A stretch of 64,000 nt of DNA from Nepenthes gracilis (taxonomy: Eukaryota > Streptophyta > Magnoliopsida > Caryophyllales > Nepenthaceae), in contig BSYO01000003.1 of NCBI GenBank assembly GCA_033239525.1, positions 28,327,540 to 28,391,539 on the forward strand, written 5' to 3'. A program made the translations under genes and the position numbers. The first letter of the stretch is position 1; each line of letters begins with the position of its first letter. The notes below the pieces were generated by a model. It saw only the letters and a program-made list of their open reading frames with translations. It was not told the DNA's origin and ran no database searches. Below are positions 12,701 through 25,340 of this stretch, piece after piece.

Positions 12701-14429
12701 TTTCCATTTCGACTCTCTCGTACTTAGGTTTGTAGTACCATTTTTTATATTACTAATACTCTATTGTATGCTAATTCTTATCCACAAAGAAATGCACATA
12801 GGTTTTCTTTTTCCTTTTTGATTAGAACATTGGTTTTCCTTTTTTGTCTTCTGTAAGCATATCTTCCCTCAGCCCTTGTACATGCATACATAGCAAAATT
12901 AAGAGAGGGAGATGGGTCAGAGAGTGGGAGATAAAGATTGTCGTGTTTTATCAAATTAACAAAGCCAACAGCAGGAAAACTCTGCAGCCCAATTCCATTT
13001 TCTGTCAAGGGATAAAGTGCCAAATCAACAATTAAACATAAAATCTTAAGCTAAAATCTTATGCCAATATGTGAAAGCTCAGTAGTTTATACTCAACACT
13101 ATCCAACTTCATTGTGCTGCAAACGGCCCTTCCTCTATAAGGGAATAAATAAACCAGAATGCTAGAGTTTAACTTCCCTTCGGCTTATCCCCAACCCATC
13201 CAAAGGGGGTGGGAGGGTCAGACAAAAATAGAGTAAAAATAGAAAAGAAGAAAAAAAGGACACACACACACACACAAGCTTACTTGATTTGATATTTGCA
13301 CACCCTCTTTGTATCGCCTATGTGAGGGTAGAGAGGGATCCCATTTTGACATACCCTGCCAATGGGGCCTGTTGTACTTTGGCCCTTTGGTTCACATGGG
13401 TAGGAGTAAGATCAATGGAGATTCTATCTTGTTTTGATATATTGAGACCTTGCCTATGTTATGATTATGAAAAAAATTCCAGATCTCTTTGGCTCTTGAT
13501 TCTTGTGTCATATTTTATCATATCGTGCTATTAAGCAACTTATATGATGTTTGAGTTTGTTAGATTTCATTGATCATTGTTGTTGTTTGACTATTATAGA
13601 TTACTTGTTGAGTCTTCAACTCATTCCTTGTTCTTGCCCTTTCAAAGTAAAGAGAATGGTGGTTGACGCCTCTTGAGCTAGATGCTAAGGTCTCTTATTC
13701 TACATTTTTTTGTATAGCTATTTTGTAAGGTATTATGTATTTTGTTCTTAGACTATAGAGTTATTTTGAAAGTACTAAATGGACTCGAACTGTTGGGATT
13801 TTTGGGATATTCGTATATGATCTCTAGTGTTTTCTAAAGATGGATATTTCTGTGGACTATAGTTGGCGAATGTTTATGTGACAATGAATTTGATTGTTGG
13901 TTTTCAGCATCATTATCCAGACGACATGTGTATTTATTTTCCTGGTCGTGACAGAACTAATGGCCCTGGGCGTACAGGACCCGTTCCCATCCTGTGAACA
14001 ACTACTTTTCGCCATAGCAAAGTAGTCACAATCCAAAACACAATCACAACATCAACACGCTTCAAATAGTTTGAATCCCCATCTCTTTTTAATCACTAAA
14101 TTGGAAAAGAGAAAACGATATCATTTGAGCTTCAAATATATATTTTTTTTAATTATTCAAACTTCAAATAGCAAGTTCTCGACAATTAAATCTATTACAA
14201 TCGATCGTCTTAACAAGTAATTTGCATCAATTCGGAGAGAAAGGAATGCCGACAGTGAATTGGAGGATAATCATACCATAGACCATCAAAGTAGATACAA
14301 AGAACATCGAGAAGCTCACCCAGGAATCTTATCGACCTCAAACTCCACCCCGTCTCTGGCCAGCACGAACAATTCATTAACAAAAGGAACAGGCATTCCA
14401 TTTGGGAATAATTGCGGGTTCAGAGCCAT
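3728..14429 (-). CDS. GRAM-domain protein, UPF0664/WBP2-like, five exons
   Basis: Complete gene. Coding exons, 5' to 3' on the minus strand: 14429-14320, 9073-8962, 4665-4594, 4502-4288, 3833-3728. All junctions are GT-AG and phases match, giving 615 nt and 204 aa. The start MALNPQLFPNGMPVPFVNE, the block SHGGKVKAKGTIYLSNIRMV, then EKFNQPIFHCNNISG, FKILFKEGGCGTF and EMMRHAYVDPNDPTKIFLQQ match the plant UPF0664 family, annotated as a stress-induced or WW-binding-protein-2-like GRAM protein. GRAM domains are usually lipid- or protein-binding folds; the plant protein's role is not settled. The C-terminal tail lacks the PPxY motifs of animal WBP2. Introns are 5246, 4296, 91 and 454 bp, so most of the locus is intron, and the two large ones carry repeats. 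The start was chosen by family agreement; an upstream in-frame ATG at 14520-14522 is probably 5' UTR. Confidence 0.95.
7815..8440 (+). repeat. Gypsy-type LTR relic in intron 2 of the GRAM gene
   Basis: The phrase GGCTTGAGCGTCGGAGGACA at about 8256 resembles the R/U5 phrase common in plant Ty3/Gypsy LTRs. The surrounding 600 bp are more GC-rich than their neighbours. The piece contains a purine-rich tract (about 7905-8020) and a 10-bp inverted repeat at 7851-7872 (GCAGGCGGTT, two bases, AACCGCCTGC). No partner LTR or pol was found, so the ends are approximate and it may be a solo or truncated LTR. Confidence 0.45.
8480..8640 (+). repeat. Partial copy of ATCGG/GATAT repeat family
   Basis: The left end (ATAGATGAAAAAATCTGTCA, then ATCAGCTGATATATATTGG) matches the left end of the copies at 11604 and 11881. 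Similarity fades after about 80 bp. It lies in intron 2 of the GRAM gene. Confidence 0.4.
10789..10845 (+). pseudogene. Copia reverse transcriptase scrap in intron 1 of the GRAM gene
   Basis: Nineteen codons read DFLFVYADDINVTVDGN, followed by a stop. This is the active-site strand of a Copia reverse transcriptase (usual VYVDD box, here YADD). Flanking sequence is degraded in all frames, so only a short relic survives. It is antisense to the host gene. Confidence 0.4.
11604..12125 (+). repeat. Two diverged direct copies of an AT-rich ATCGG/GATAT repeat
   Basis: Copy A (about 11604-11875) and copy B (about 11876-12125) both begin with a version of ATRGATGAAAATATYSGTRT. They continue through parallel blocks rich in ATATCGG, CGATAT and CCAATA, and end in a GGCC plus AATATCGATATAT block. 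Spacing is conserved but identity is modest. A third copy lies in reverse at 63505-63795 and a partial one at 8480, so this is a dispersed family. I cannot assign it to a named superfamily. The pair sits in intron 1 of the GRAM gene. Confidence 0.6.
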
Positions 14430-17400
14430 TTCTCTGCCGGTGTCGCAATAGTGAACAGATCTATTCGCTGGTAATACGGTAAGGCGGCAACGCAAGGCAA
14501 ATTCCTTCTTCTTTTCAAGCAAACTCTTTCTAGACGCCGAAACCGACGCAGTAAGGACACAAATTCTTGATTATCGAGAAATAAAGAGAATTTGAGCCCG
14601 ATTATGCACATTTTATTAATAAATGTAAAAAATGTAAAATTTAATTGAATATTAGATTTATGATTAATTTATATTTTGCTTATTATTATTTTTATTTTAA
14701 AATATATCCTTATTTTTATATATTATTATATCTATTAATAGAAAGCTGTTATAGCTTTTTTTTTTTAGTAAGAAAATTTTTATATTTATTTAACAGTTAA
14801 TATTAAAAATTAAATACATAATTTTTAAAAATTAAAAATTTATTTAAATTATTTAATATAATTTTTATTATTTATTTAACTAATTTTTAATCCTAATCTT
14901 TAAATAAATATAAAAACTTTCGTAATAAAAATGTCTTTACATTATTCCTACAAATTTAATATCCTATAGGCTCATTATTATAAATAATTAAATAAAATAT
15001 TAGTTACATATATAATAAAATTTAAAATATATGTAAAAATATCTTTAATAAAATTACAATGGCAGTCAAAATTTCCATTTTCTTATATCTCACTCTAAAA
15101 GCTTAGAATTTCTTCAATAGAAACCCTATAAAGCTTAGCATCATTTTTTTTTCCAAATGAAATATTTTATTACATTGAGAATTTGCTTAGTATTACTATT
15201 GAAATAACTTATAAAATAATACACATTAGATCTTCTAAAAAAACCTATAAAAGGTGCATGAAATTTTCTAAATGCTAATATGCATTTGTTATTTATATGA
15301 AAAAATAGTTCAATTTAAAAATTTATAAAGTAAGTTATAAATTAAAAAAATTGTGTTCTGTAAACATAAATTAAAAGTCATAGGATTGAAATATCTCCTT
15401 AAAATTTTACTTGATACTTAAATTAATAACATATTTGAAAAACTAGTGTGAATAAATAAAGAAATTGATACTTTTTTGTTATGGGTTTAAATAAGATAGC
15501 AATATAGTAAATGTGTTGAGCCTTATTGGATGAAAATAATAAAAAGAATAAAACTTAGTACCAAATTACCATTCACGATAAAACAAAACAAAATAGCCAA
15601 TGTGCTACCTCATTGACACGCCTAGGCTGGGTGATAAAGGCAGTGGTTGAAGTTGCAGAAAGGGTTGGATAATGTAGATTAGGGGATCCTATTTTTTCTT
15701 AGGAGAAACATCTATTAATCACAATTGGATTGATGGAGATTCAATTATGATAATTTAAATATTAAATAAAAATATATAAATACTTGTTTTTATTAAAAAA
15801 ATGTTTAATATTTAACTTAATATTTATTAAATATTAATATTATAACAAAAAAAATTTAAAAATTAACTATATATACTATTGTTATATGTTAAAATTTTAT
15901 CTATTGAATTTTAATCTAATGAATAAAATGAAAGAAGCAAAAAGAAGTAGGGGATAAGAAGAAGCAGAATCCCCCATCCCTGGACAAGGTGGGGATCCTG
16001 CTTCCATCAGATCATCATGCTGTTGGGAGAACAAACTTTTAAGCCTGATTTGGGACTTGAGATAGGAAAGGTGGGCAAAGACATTGGGCCCTCATGGAGC
16101 CTGACAAGGGCGGAAGTGCCTGGGGGAGCATTTGTCTAGGGTCGGGCCTAAGGCGGCTGTCGAGGGATGGCTCTTGGCATGGGCTCCATGTGTCTTCCAA
16201 GATGGAACCCTTGCTCATAAGGCTCCATCTTGTCACGACCACCAATAAAAGCATTAAAATAATTACAATTCAAAATGCATGATTAGATCAAAACATTACA
16301 CTAACTGTTAATAAATTCTCAAACATATCAATATATACGTATACCTTAAAATATGATCAAATCCTTCCATTTGATCTTAACCACTTATATTGGTTCATAA
16401 TAATCAATACAATGCAAAAAAATCTAATTAACAGGCATATAAATGATGACAAAATTAATCTAAAGGTATAACCCACCAGCCACCAAACATATTGTACAAG
16501 CCAATTGTCACAGCCTACTATTATTGGATACGCTATTATTGGAATTGAAAAAAATGTTTTACCGGTTATAATTTTTACTCTTTCGTCTTATACTTACTAT
16601 TACTCTGTTTATTTGTTATAAGGTGTCTAGTCCCTAATTTAGGATATTTGTGTAATGAATTAATTGTATAGTTGAAATATTCTGGACGCATTGTTCCGTA
16701 GTTTTTTTCTCTCATTCTTAAAAGAATTTTTTATGTAAAAATTATATATTGTTTTATTATTAGTAATTATTGTGTACTTATTATAAATTACGGATTATTT
16801 TTTAGCAATTCAAATAAATAGTTTGGGTCCCAACAAAAAATTGAGCAGAGAATTGTATAGACTAGTCTTTTTATTTTGCTCAGTTATAATATCCTCAGTC
16901 GTTGATGATCTGGACTATGTTAATTCTTGCACTTTATGAGAAAAACTAATATAATATAAGGATAGTTAAATATTTAATTTAATAATTTAAAAATATATAT
17001 AAAAAAAAAAGGCTCTCGTCACTGTTCGAATAGTCCCCCAATCCAAATTGGATTAAGGAAGCTAAATTCTCGTACAGATTGAAAGATTTATTCTTTTAAT
17101 CGTGGTTTATATATAAAATAAATAATTATAATTTAAATATTATTAAAAAATTAAAAATTAGTTAAAATTAATTATTTTAAAATTATTAAAAAAAAGAAAA
17201 AAATATGAATGGTGATTGAATCAATGATAAAAATTAAATTTCTAGCCGTGAATGATAATTCAATAAATGATGAAAGAAGAGAATTCTTAGTATATGAAAA
17301 TAATATTTTTTGGTTTGATGTCTATTTTCCTTGTCTCAGGGACAGAGAGATTTGATCTTGCCATAACAGCTAGGTTTAGAGAAAAGCTATGAGTATTATA

Positions 17401-17760
17401 TTGATACAGTATTTATATTAATAGTAGACTTGATTCTAATATTAAATAGATTAGCAAATAATAACATTTGCCCATCTATGATGAAAATTAAATTAGTAGG
17501 AATTTAAGCTAATCAATAATATTAAAATATATTGTTTCTAGTTTAAATGGAGAAATGCACAAAAACAACAAAAATAAATTATTATAAAAGTAAATATTTT
17601 AGATAGGATAATTATATAATCCTATTATTAAAATACATAAAACTTAAAAATAAACAGAATAAAAAGACACAGACAATCTGTCTTTGAGTTGAAACATTTT
17701 CAATCATACTAACATGATAATTCATGCTTGATACCACATACGAAACTATTGATGCACTAG
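14430..17760. other. Intergenic, AT-rich
   Basis: The spacer between the GRAM gene start and the GST stop. It is extremely AT-rich except for a GC-richer island at about 15960-16215, which has no intact frame and may be a gene or transposon remnant. The first 150 bp should hold the GRAM gene's 5' UTR and promoter. Nothing else is supported. Confidence 0.5.
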
Positions 17761-20700
17761 CTAATTGGCCTGAGCCTTCTTCTGCATTTGGCGCACCTTG
17801 GCCCAAGCCGGGCGAGCGAGGATGTCCGCACACCATGAACTCAAATGTGGACGCGACTCGATAAGGTTCTTAGCCGTCGTGTTCATAAGCCTTTCTAAGT
17901 TCGGTAGATGAAGCAAATCAGCAATAGTAAACTTGTCCGCGGCCAAGTATTTCTTCTTAGTGAGTTGGGCCTCGTACACGTCAAGCACCTTGCTTAGCCG
18001 AGCTTTAGCTTCGGATACTATTTGTGGGTCGGGGTCAAGTCCCTTTTTGGGCTTGATGATCAACTCATCAATTAGTACTAGGGCTGGCGGCTCGAACCAG
18101 TGGTCCTCCACATCCACCCAGTTGGCCACCACGGCTTGTTGTTTAGCATCCCAAAAGATTAGCTCCAATCCTCCTGGCTTTGCATGCTCGTGTGCCATGC
18201 TTCTTATTATTGCTCTTGATTCTGCCATTTTGACACTTCTCTTTTGAGTTTGATTGAAATGATCAAATGTAGTGATGAATGAATGTGATACAACAGTAAA
18301 TTAAAATACTGCAGGTCTTTTTTTTCAATCATCATTTTTTACCCATCAACAAATATTTGTGATTTATTTGGTTTTATTAATATTTAAAGAAAAGAAGCCA
18401 ATTTTAAAAAAAAAAAATAGAAAAAATAAAATATATTTCTTTTTTTTTGGTTAGAACTTAACTGAAAAACTTTGAAAAAAGTAAGGTTCTAATAAATATA
18501 TTTTTTTATTTAGTTGTCAAAAAAATAAAGACAAAAACATTACATCTCTTTAATGCCACAATTTGTATAAATTTTTTTGTTATTTTTCAATAATTTTCTT
18601 ATAAATCGTGAGTAAAAAGTACTTATATATATTATAAATCATACGTCAAAAAGACTTCATTGCATTGCATTGATCTACAAATAAAATAACAAAATAAAAG
18701 TCGAGGCCTTTATTAAAATTATATATATATATATAGAAGTTATTAATTAATCCGTCGCGGGACTTAGCCGGTTATGAGTGTATACATGAGAGTTAATTTA
18801 GTTTATATATGCTTGTAGGATGATAGTTGGATTAAAATGATAGCTCTTGTAAGAAATTTTTTTAATATGAAAGTCCGCAAAGGAGTTAAATTATATTATA
18901 TATGATCGTACTTTATATTATACTAAATATTAAATTTGTTGAATATAGCGTAAGATAAAAATTGACTCAATTTGCTTATATATAGGTCCCGCAAACCATC
19001 AGTCCATGCAGATGAAAAAATTAACTGTGATGTTAGGCTCAGATTAGAAAAAAATTTGACTAAACTATTAAATAGTTAAATGATTAGACTAATGATAATA
19101 TAAAAAACCTATATACCTAATGTCGGTTGGCTAGTAAATCTAAAAAATTAACCCTGAATAACGGTTATATGAATCGAGTAATGAAGAATCGAGTCTAAGT
19201 AAACAGTTAATATGCCAAACGGATGACTATTAAATTTAAAATTTATGAAACGATTGGATTGTTTAATTCACAACCAACGTAGCACCTTAATTTACATGTA
19301 ATCATATCTTTTTAGAAAATGTATATTAATTGGTAATAAAATTATAAATAAGCCTATTCTTTCTAACCAGAAAGGGAGGAAAAAAAGCAAATATAAAGTT
19401 TTAACTCTCTAAATAATTAAAATTTTTAAAAATCTTAGAGTCAAATACTCCAATATTCATTACTTTCATCCTTAACCTATTATGATCTTTTCGTTTTGAA
19501 AAAATATTTCTGATATGAGCGTTAGAAGATGTTTCAATAAATGAGTCTGTATCTTTTGATATGTTGTTAAATATTATAGTGTGTAGGATCCTAATTTAAA
19601 TATTTAAATATTCAATCCGATTCCGTTCAAACAATTATTGAAGTCCAATGTATGCATCAGAGTCCAATATTTCAACTTGACATGAGCATTTGAAGATATT
19701 TTAACAAATGAGTTCTATATATTTTGACATATTATTAAGTGTTATGATATGTAAGATTCGCATTTAAATAATCAAATACTCAAACTGACTCCGTTTGAGT
19801 AATTATCTAAATCCAACGTATGCATTAGAGTTCAATATTTAAACCTTTGGCAATCATAGCACACGACAACAACCATATTATTATATTACAGCTCCACATC
19901 CATAATAAAAATAAACAATAACAACAGAGTAGAAATAAGGTTGTATCAGCTTACCGAATTGGGTCACACCTTTATCTTGGTATACCGGTAGGTCACCAAA
20001 TGGCTGCACATATCAACGTTAATCAAGAAGGTTGCCGTTGTTTTTTTCTTTTAATTTGTAAGACTAATGATCAGTGTAATTAAAAAAGATATAAAACTGA
20101 TATTACACACTACATGTATTGTTCTTATATTTTTGCTATCACTCTAAATATTGAATAAAATTACTATATTTTGTCTATATTTATAGAGCATTCAGTATTT
20201 TTATTGCCTACTAAATTTATTCGGTATATATAATTAGAAATTCATATAAAAATTGGCATTTAAGCTCATTCAAGATTATTAAGCCTATGTGCCTTTTTAT
20301 AACTTACTCATATTAATCAAGACAATACATCATCTTATTACACTTCTTATTCACATAATTTTCCATGAATGGCCTTTTGAATTACGTCATATAATATTTG
20401 AATTCTCATAATAAATATTCTAAATTTTTTTTTATAAAGATTTATTTTCCCTGATTAATTCTTTCTGGAAACCAGAATTCATTTAATTTTTTATGCATTC
20501 AATTTGTACGTAACTTTTCTGAAAAGGATATTAAAGTGCAGTGTTCTGTGATTATTGTGGATTCTGACATGGAGACAACTGGAACTCCATACAACACTGC
20601 TTCGGCCCATATTTAATATTTTAAAATAATATAATATACAAATATTTTTCAAAATTTTTCAAAATAAATTTAAAATATCTAGATACTTATATTATTAAAA

Positions 20701-21464
20701 AAAATATACTATTTTAATTTTTTTCTGTCACAGGATATTAGTTTATTTGTAGTGATTTATTATAACATCACAAAATAGGTGCTCACGCAGGAATCCGGGG
20801 GGGCGTCATTTTCCTCATCTGAACTGTCGGATATAAAATCCAACAGCCCACACGTTTTGAATGGATAATATAACGTGAACCGTTTGATTTTAAATTTAAT
20901 CATCCAAAATATATAACCGTCGAATTTTACATCCGACAGTTCAGATTAAGAGAAGGACGGTCCATCTCCACAGGGGAGAAGGACGCCCCCTCAATCCCTC
21001 TACACAGTACACATATCATATTAAAATTTCTCAATATTATAAAAAAACTAAAATAAAGTACATTTGGACTTATTTTAGGTGATGCAAAAATTACCTGACA
21101 TAAAACTGATGAACTTATAAAATTTTTCATAGTATGGTATTAAAATTAAAGTTATTAATAAAGTTGAAAAAAAAATAGAATAAATTAGAAATTTATTTAT
21201 TTTTTCTTTAAAATAATTGATAATATATTTGCAGCATCTGCACTTAAATTTCAGAATAAATTAAAAAATATGAACAAAAACACGAAGAGGGCAGTGAAGA
21301 AGGCGTTGGCTTACGCTCATGGACAGGAAAGGCTTCTTCTTGTGCTCTCCGGCGTCGAGATCAACCGGAACAAACTCGAAATCAAGATCGTGCTCGCACA
21401 GGCACGCCATGACCTTTAAGGTCGCCGGAGAACTGAGGGTGCCGTACACTTTCCGGCCTTCCAT
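17761..21464 (-). CDS. Glutathione S-transferase, phi class, three exons
   Basis: Complete gene with the standard phi-class layout. Exon 1 is 21464-21315 (50 codons), exon 2 is 20003-19955 (49 bp) and exon 3 is 18221-17761. All junctions are GT-AG; the total is 660 nt and 219 aa, the usual phi length. It conjugates glutathione to electrophiles in the cytosol. Visible features are the N-terminal thioredoxin-like domain (KVYGTLSSPATLKVM, with Ser12 at the usual catalytic position), GEHKKKPF, cis-Pro56 in PFGDLP, the glutathione-binding FESRAI with Glu67-Ser68, and a C-terminal helical domain with KYLAADKFTIADLLHLPN. The segment before ESRAI reads QDKGVTQ, where many relatives have EDGDxxL. A TATA box lies about 60 bp upstream of the ATG. 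Intron 1 carries a MITE and intron 2 a tandem duplication. Confidence 0.95.
19512..19846. repeat. 167-bp tandem duplication in GST intron 2
   Basis: Unit 1 (19512-19678) and unit 2 (19679-19846) align along their whole length. Shared blocks include ATGAGCRTTWGAAGAT, AAATGAGT, GTATGCATYAGAGT and TCAATATTT. They are diverged, so the duplication is old. The phrase ATATGAGCGTTAGAAGATG resembles the Gypsy LTR phrase at 8256, so the unit may derive from an LTR. Confidence 0.65.
20797..20990. mobile_element. MITE-like hairpin element in GST intron 1
   Basis: The outer ends are GGGGGGGCGTC (20797-20807) and GACGCCCCC (20982-20990). A subterminal inverted pair, ATCTGAACTGTCGGATATAA at 20817 and its near-exact reverse complement ending at 20946, gives 23-bp arms with one mismatch. 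The interior is AT-rich and noncoding. Size and structure fit a non-autonomous DNA element. AATCC occurs on both sides, directly on the left and two bases away on the right, so a target duplication is only possible. Confidence 0.65.
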
Positions 21465-21520
21465 TTTCCGTTACTCTCACTGCAAGCTCTTTCAACGATA
21501 TCTTGGCATTCCTTTTTCGT

Positions 21521-21533
21521 AATATTTATAGAG
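21521..21533 (-). promoter_or_regulatory. TATA box of the GST gene
   Basis: On the minus strand the sequence reads CTCTATAAATATT, 57-69 bp upstream of the GST start codon, a normal plant core-promoter position allowing a short 5' UTR. Confidence 0.6.
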
Positions 21534-21539
21534 TGGTTC

Positions 21540-24450
21540 AGTATGAAAGTTAGGTACATCTCCCTCGTAGAGTCAAGGTTTATCGGTAAGAGTAACAGGG
21601 ATAGTATATTTTTAAATAATTAATTAAAATTTAATATTAATTTTAATTAATTTTTAATTTTTTAAATTTATTAAAATTATTTATTTAAAGATAAATAATT
21701 AAATTTAAAAAATAATCTATATCTTTTAAAAAAATAAAACCCATTTAATTTAATAATAGGTCCCCCTATGATTTAACCGACAGTTACATCGCATATTAAG
21801 TTGACTGTCGTGAGGGTGGGGGTTTTTCTTTTGGGGAGGGTGGGTTGTGGGGTTTATTTTGATTTAAAAATAAAAAAAATCCGAATGTATTTATTCTTAT
21901 TTTATAAATATTAAAATGTTAATAAAATTATTAAATAATTATTTAAATAAATTTTTTAATATTTAAACGTCACACATTGAATTTCTTAGATTAATTAATT
22001 TACAAAGGGTTCTAAGCTAAGTTACTTTTATTTTATACATATAAATTAAACATATAAATTGATTTTTTTTTTCCTATCAAATTGGACATGATTTAAAACG
22101 ACATGTCGTGTAAGTGATGCCAAATTTATTATTATGGGCTATTAATAAATTATCTTCTATTAAAATTGAAAAGATTATAAGGCATATAGGCGTCTATCTT
22201 ATGGCAAATTATGTAGGTAGTATGTATCATAATTATTAATATAGTTTTAATACCAAATTACATTATTAATATATTTTTAAAAAAGCCTTTAATATAGTAA
22301 TGAAATTACAAACATAATCAATCTTATCTATTTTGCTCATTACTAAAAAGAATCTTATCAAGTAGACATAAAAAAAATTATAATCTAACCATCTATACTC
22401 ATTTTATAATTTTAATTAAGAAATGAGTCGAAGAGTTAACATTAATTAATAATTTTACTTTTCCCATCCTACCAACCCAAAATGGCTGGCAATTCGATAT
22501 CTTATTATTGGGTTAGGTAAGACTAGACACGACCAGCTAGATTTATAAGATCGGCTGGATTCTATAGTAGTAATTGCTTGAAAGTGTTAGCAAACGAATT
22601 TTAGTTTGAGGGTACCAGATATATTTTTATTTTATTTATTGGATGAAAAAATTCAACGAGTAAAATTTAAACTTATAAATAATTATCTAAATAATTTTTT
22701 TAAAAAAATTTATTAATGAATTAAATGTTCAATAGGTATGAATATTTTAAAAATATATATATAAAAAAATACTATATTTAATATTTTTGTATTTTAAAAT
22801 CTCTATTATTAAAATAAAAGATCAATGATAAAAATGAGAGATAGATGCGACGTAGCTCTGCCCAATGACCATTGACAAACACCGGATAATAAAAATAGAC
22901 ACTCATTAATAAACTCGGAACTCTGTGATATAAACGATGCCTATTAGTATAACAGGCATTCATTGATATAATGACATTATTGTTTGGGATTTATCTTTCT
23001 TCCTCACGCCAATTCCTATGTGTTATCTTCTTGCAATGTGGTTTAATATTATAAATTATTTATGTTATACAACACATTACTTTAAAGTGTGGTTATTTGA
23101 TGAGCAAATATCAAATGTTAAACTTTACATGTACCCATGTTGCGATATTATATTTTATGTTTTTTGAGAAGGTAGGGTGAAAGACAGAGCATTCTTCCGG
23201 GCACGGCACTTGGGTTACGATTAGTGAGTATCTTTTTATTTATGGTCATACTCTAATTAATATTAAGTTGAAGGAGAAGGAAGTCGTTGGTTCAATAATA
23301 ATATTATGTTATTTTAATATATTTTCAAGTATGTTTATATTGAATTTACTTTTTAAAAATAATATATTTTGATGATCTAAATTATTATATGAATTAGGAA
23401 GTCATCTTGTCATACACGGACGTCCGAACAAAAATATGGGTTCGATTTTCGTAATTCAGAATCTAGATTCTACATGGTATAAAATGACAAATAAGTGATA
23501 AAAAAAAAATATGTCATGTGTGAGCGTATTCTATTGGATTGTTGTCGTTTGAATCTCTTATACATCTATGAATTGGGCCGGCTCGGTTATGGCCATGCCC
23601 ATCAAAAAGCATGCTTCATTATTATCGATCATACATTTTATGGACTACAACTCTGGCCACCGACACTCTTGCTAGGTGATATCTTCCGATGAGGTACTCT
23701 TCGCATTCATGCAAGATTACTGATTTGCATGATTGAGTTTTATTCAGTTTATAATTGTTGGATCCCTGTAAAGTAGGCCTAATGTGGATGAAAAAAATAA
23801 AAAAATTGAATCAAAAAATAATTAAGCTAGATAGAAAATATAAATCAAGGGCTCAGATAAATGAAGAAACAATTAAATATGGAACAACCCTGAGCTTTAG
23901 TCCAATAAGTTGGAGCCTAGAGGGTGGGTCCAAAATAAATAAGTCAATCGTGGATCCTATCTGTATTATTTGACCATTAGAAAAACTACATGCATACAGA
24001 GTAGTAAAAATGCTCTAGCTACCATACCTGTCTAATGGTAAGAGGCTACTTTACATATATGTGAAATTACGTTGAGCCTAATCCATGCACTAGTTAGCAC
24101 CGAAGATTAAAATTAATTGGGCAAGGAATTTATATATGTTAATGTACTTAAGTATTATAAAGGCAGGCTATTAACTGTACGTACGCCTTGGCTATTATTA
24201 TTATTATTATTATTATTAATTTTCAATTTATGTCCCCAGACTTGATAGGGCTTATATATACTTATGTATGAGAGATGTATTAGGCCCGGCACACTAAACT
24301 TTACAATCAAATTGATAATAAATATCGACATGGTTCAAAAAACCGTGCTTATCGACTAAAACGTGAGTTAATGTTATTAGAAATTCAACACCTAGATACA
24401 TTCGTTCTAGTGCAGTGGAACGAACCTGAACTTTTTATTAACTGTCAGCT
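21540..24450. other. Intergenic, AT-rich
   Basis: Very AT-rich DNA upstream of the GST gene, with no convincing gene, RNA or intact element. A TAT trinucleotide microsatellite lies at about 24193-24219. Short open frames near 23495 and 23755 are not supported by composition or motifs. Confidence 0.5.
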
Positions 24451-24454
24451 ATTA

Positions 24455-25340
24455 AATTTGTGAGCACAAAAAATAAATAATACACAATGATTTTTAACGT
24501 AGAAAATCCTTTTCAATCAAAGAAAAAATCACGGAATAAATTCCGAACAAATTTACTATAAATAGTGCTAATTACAATAACCCCATTCGAAATCCCTTCA
24601 CTTCAAATCTAAGTGAAGAATGATTGAATACAACCTCTTTCAACAAATCTGACAACCCACAAGAGAAAATATAACAAGAAAAAGAGTAACCAAATGAAAT
24701 ACGGTTCTAGAATCACATTCAGAATGACGTGCCCGACATTGGTAAAAAATAGAACTCAAATTGGATCTCGATCGGATGTTGAATCTCTTCGTCTTTTCTC
24801 TTCTTCTCTCCTCTGTCCATGTGCGGCGCTCCTTGTAGAGATAGATTTTGAAAAACATAACCTTAAAACGCGTGAGCCGTATTTTATACTGCGTACTAGT
24901 ATTCTAACTCCCAGGGAGCACGGATCGAGAGCACCGGTCCTTGATTCCATGCTTGAGCGCCCAATTAGCCCGTAACAAGTGCATCAAGTTTGGAATCTAT
25001 GTCTCTTTCACCGCTCGAGCTTGTGGTGAGCGGTGAGCACCAACAATCTTCCTTTAATATAAAATCGGTGCTTAAACTCTACTCGAGCACCCCTCAAGTG
25101 CTTAACTTGATTTTACCTCTCAACTATTTGCCATGTATTTGAACACTCCGATCTTCGCACGAACCTTCAATGACTTTTTGTTTGTTGAGTTATTAATAAA
25201 TGAGTGACCAAAAAATCTAACGAATATAATGATAATATACAAACAATCACAACAATAATTATAGTGATAAATTAGAATACTATATACAAAATTTCTCGTA
25301 AAAACCTCTTATAAACAAAGAGTAAAATTATTAGACTTTA
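24455..25340 (-). mobile_element. Decayed LTR relic (Copia type)
   Basis: It contains TTTTTAACGTAGAAAATCC followed by AAAGAAAAAATCACGG. This is the U5-like box seen in the young Copia LTR at 30580, in the same minus-sense orientation. A later segment near 25080-25230 (cAAGTGCttaACTTGATTTTA, TAAATGAGTGACC) is shared with the relic at 49985-50760, so the two are copies of one family. Ends, target duplication and coding parts were not found. Confidence 0.45.

Noticed and set aside
23395..23470. GGGTTCGATTTTCG resembling a tRNA T-arm
   Set aside because: No matching A-box, anticodon stem or acceptor stem at tRNA spacing.
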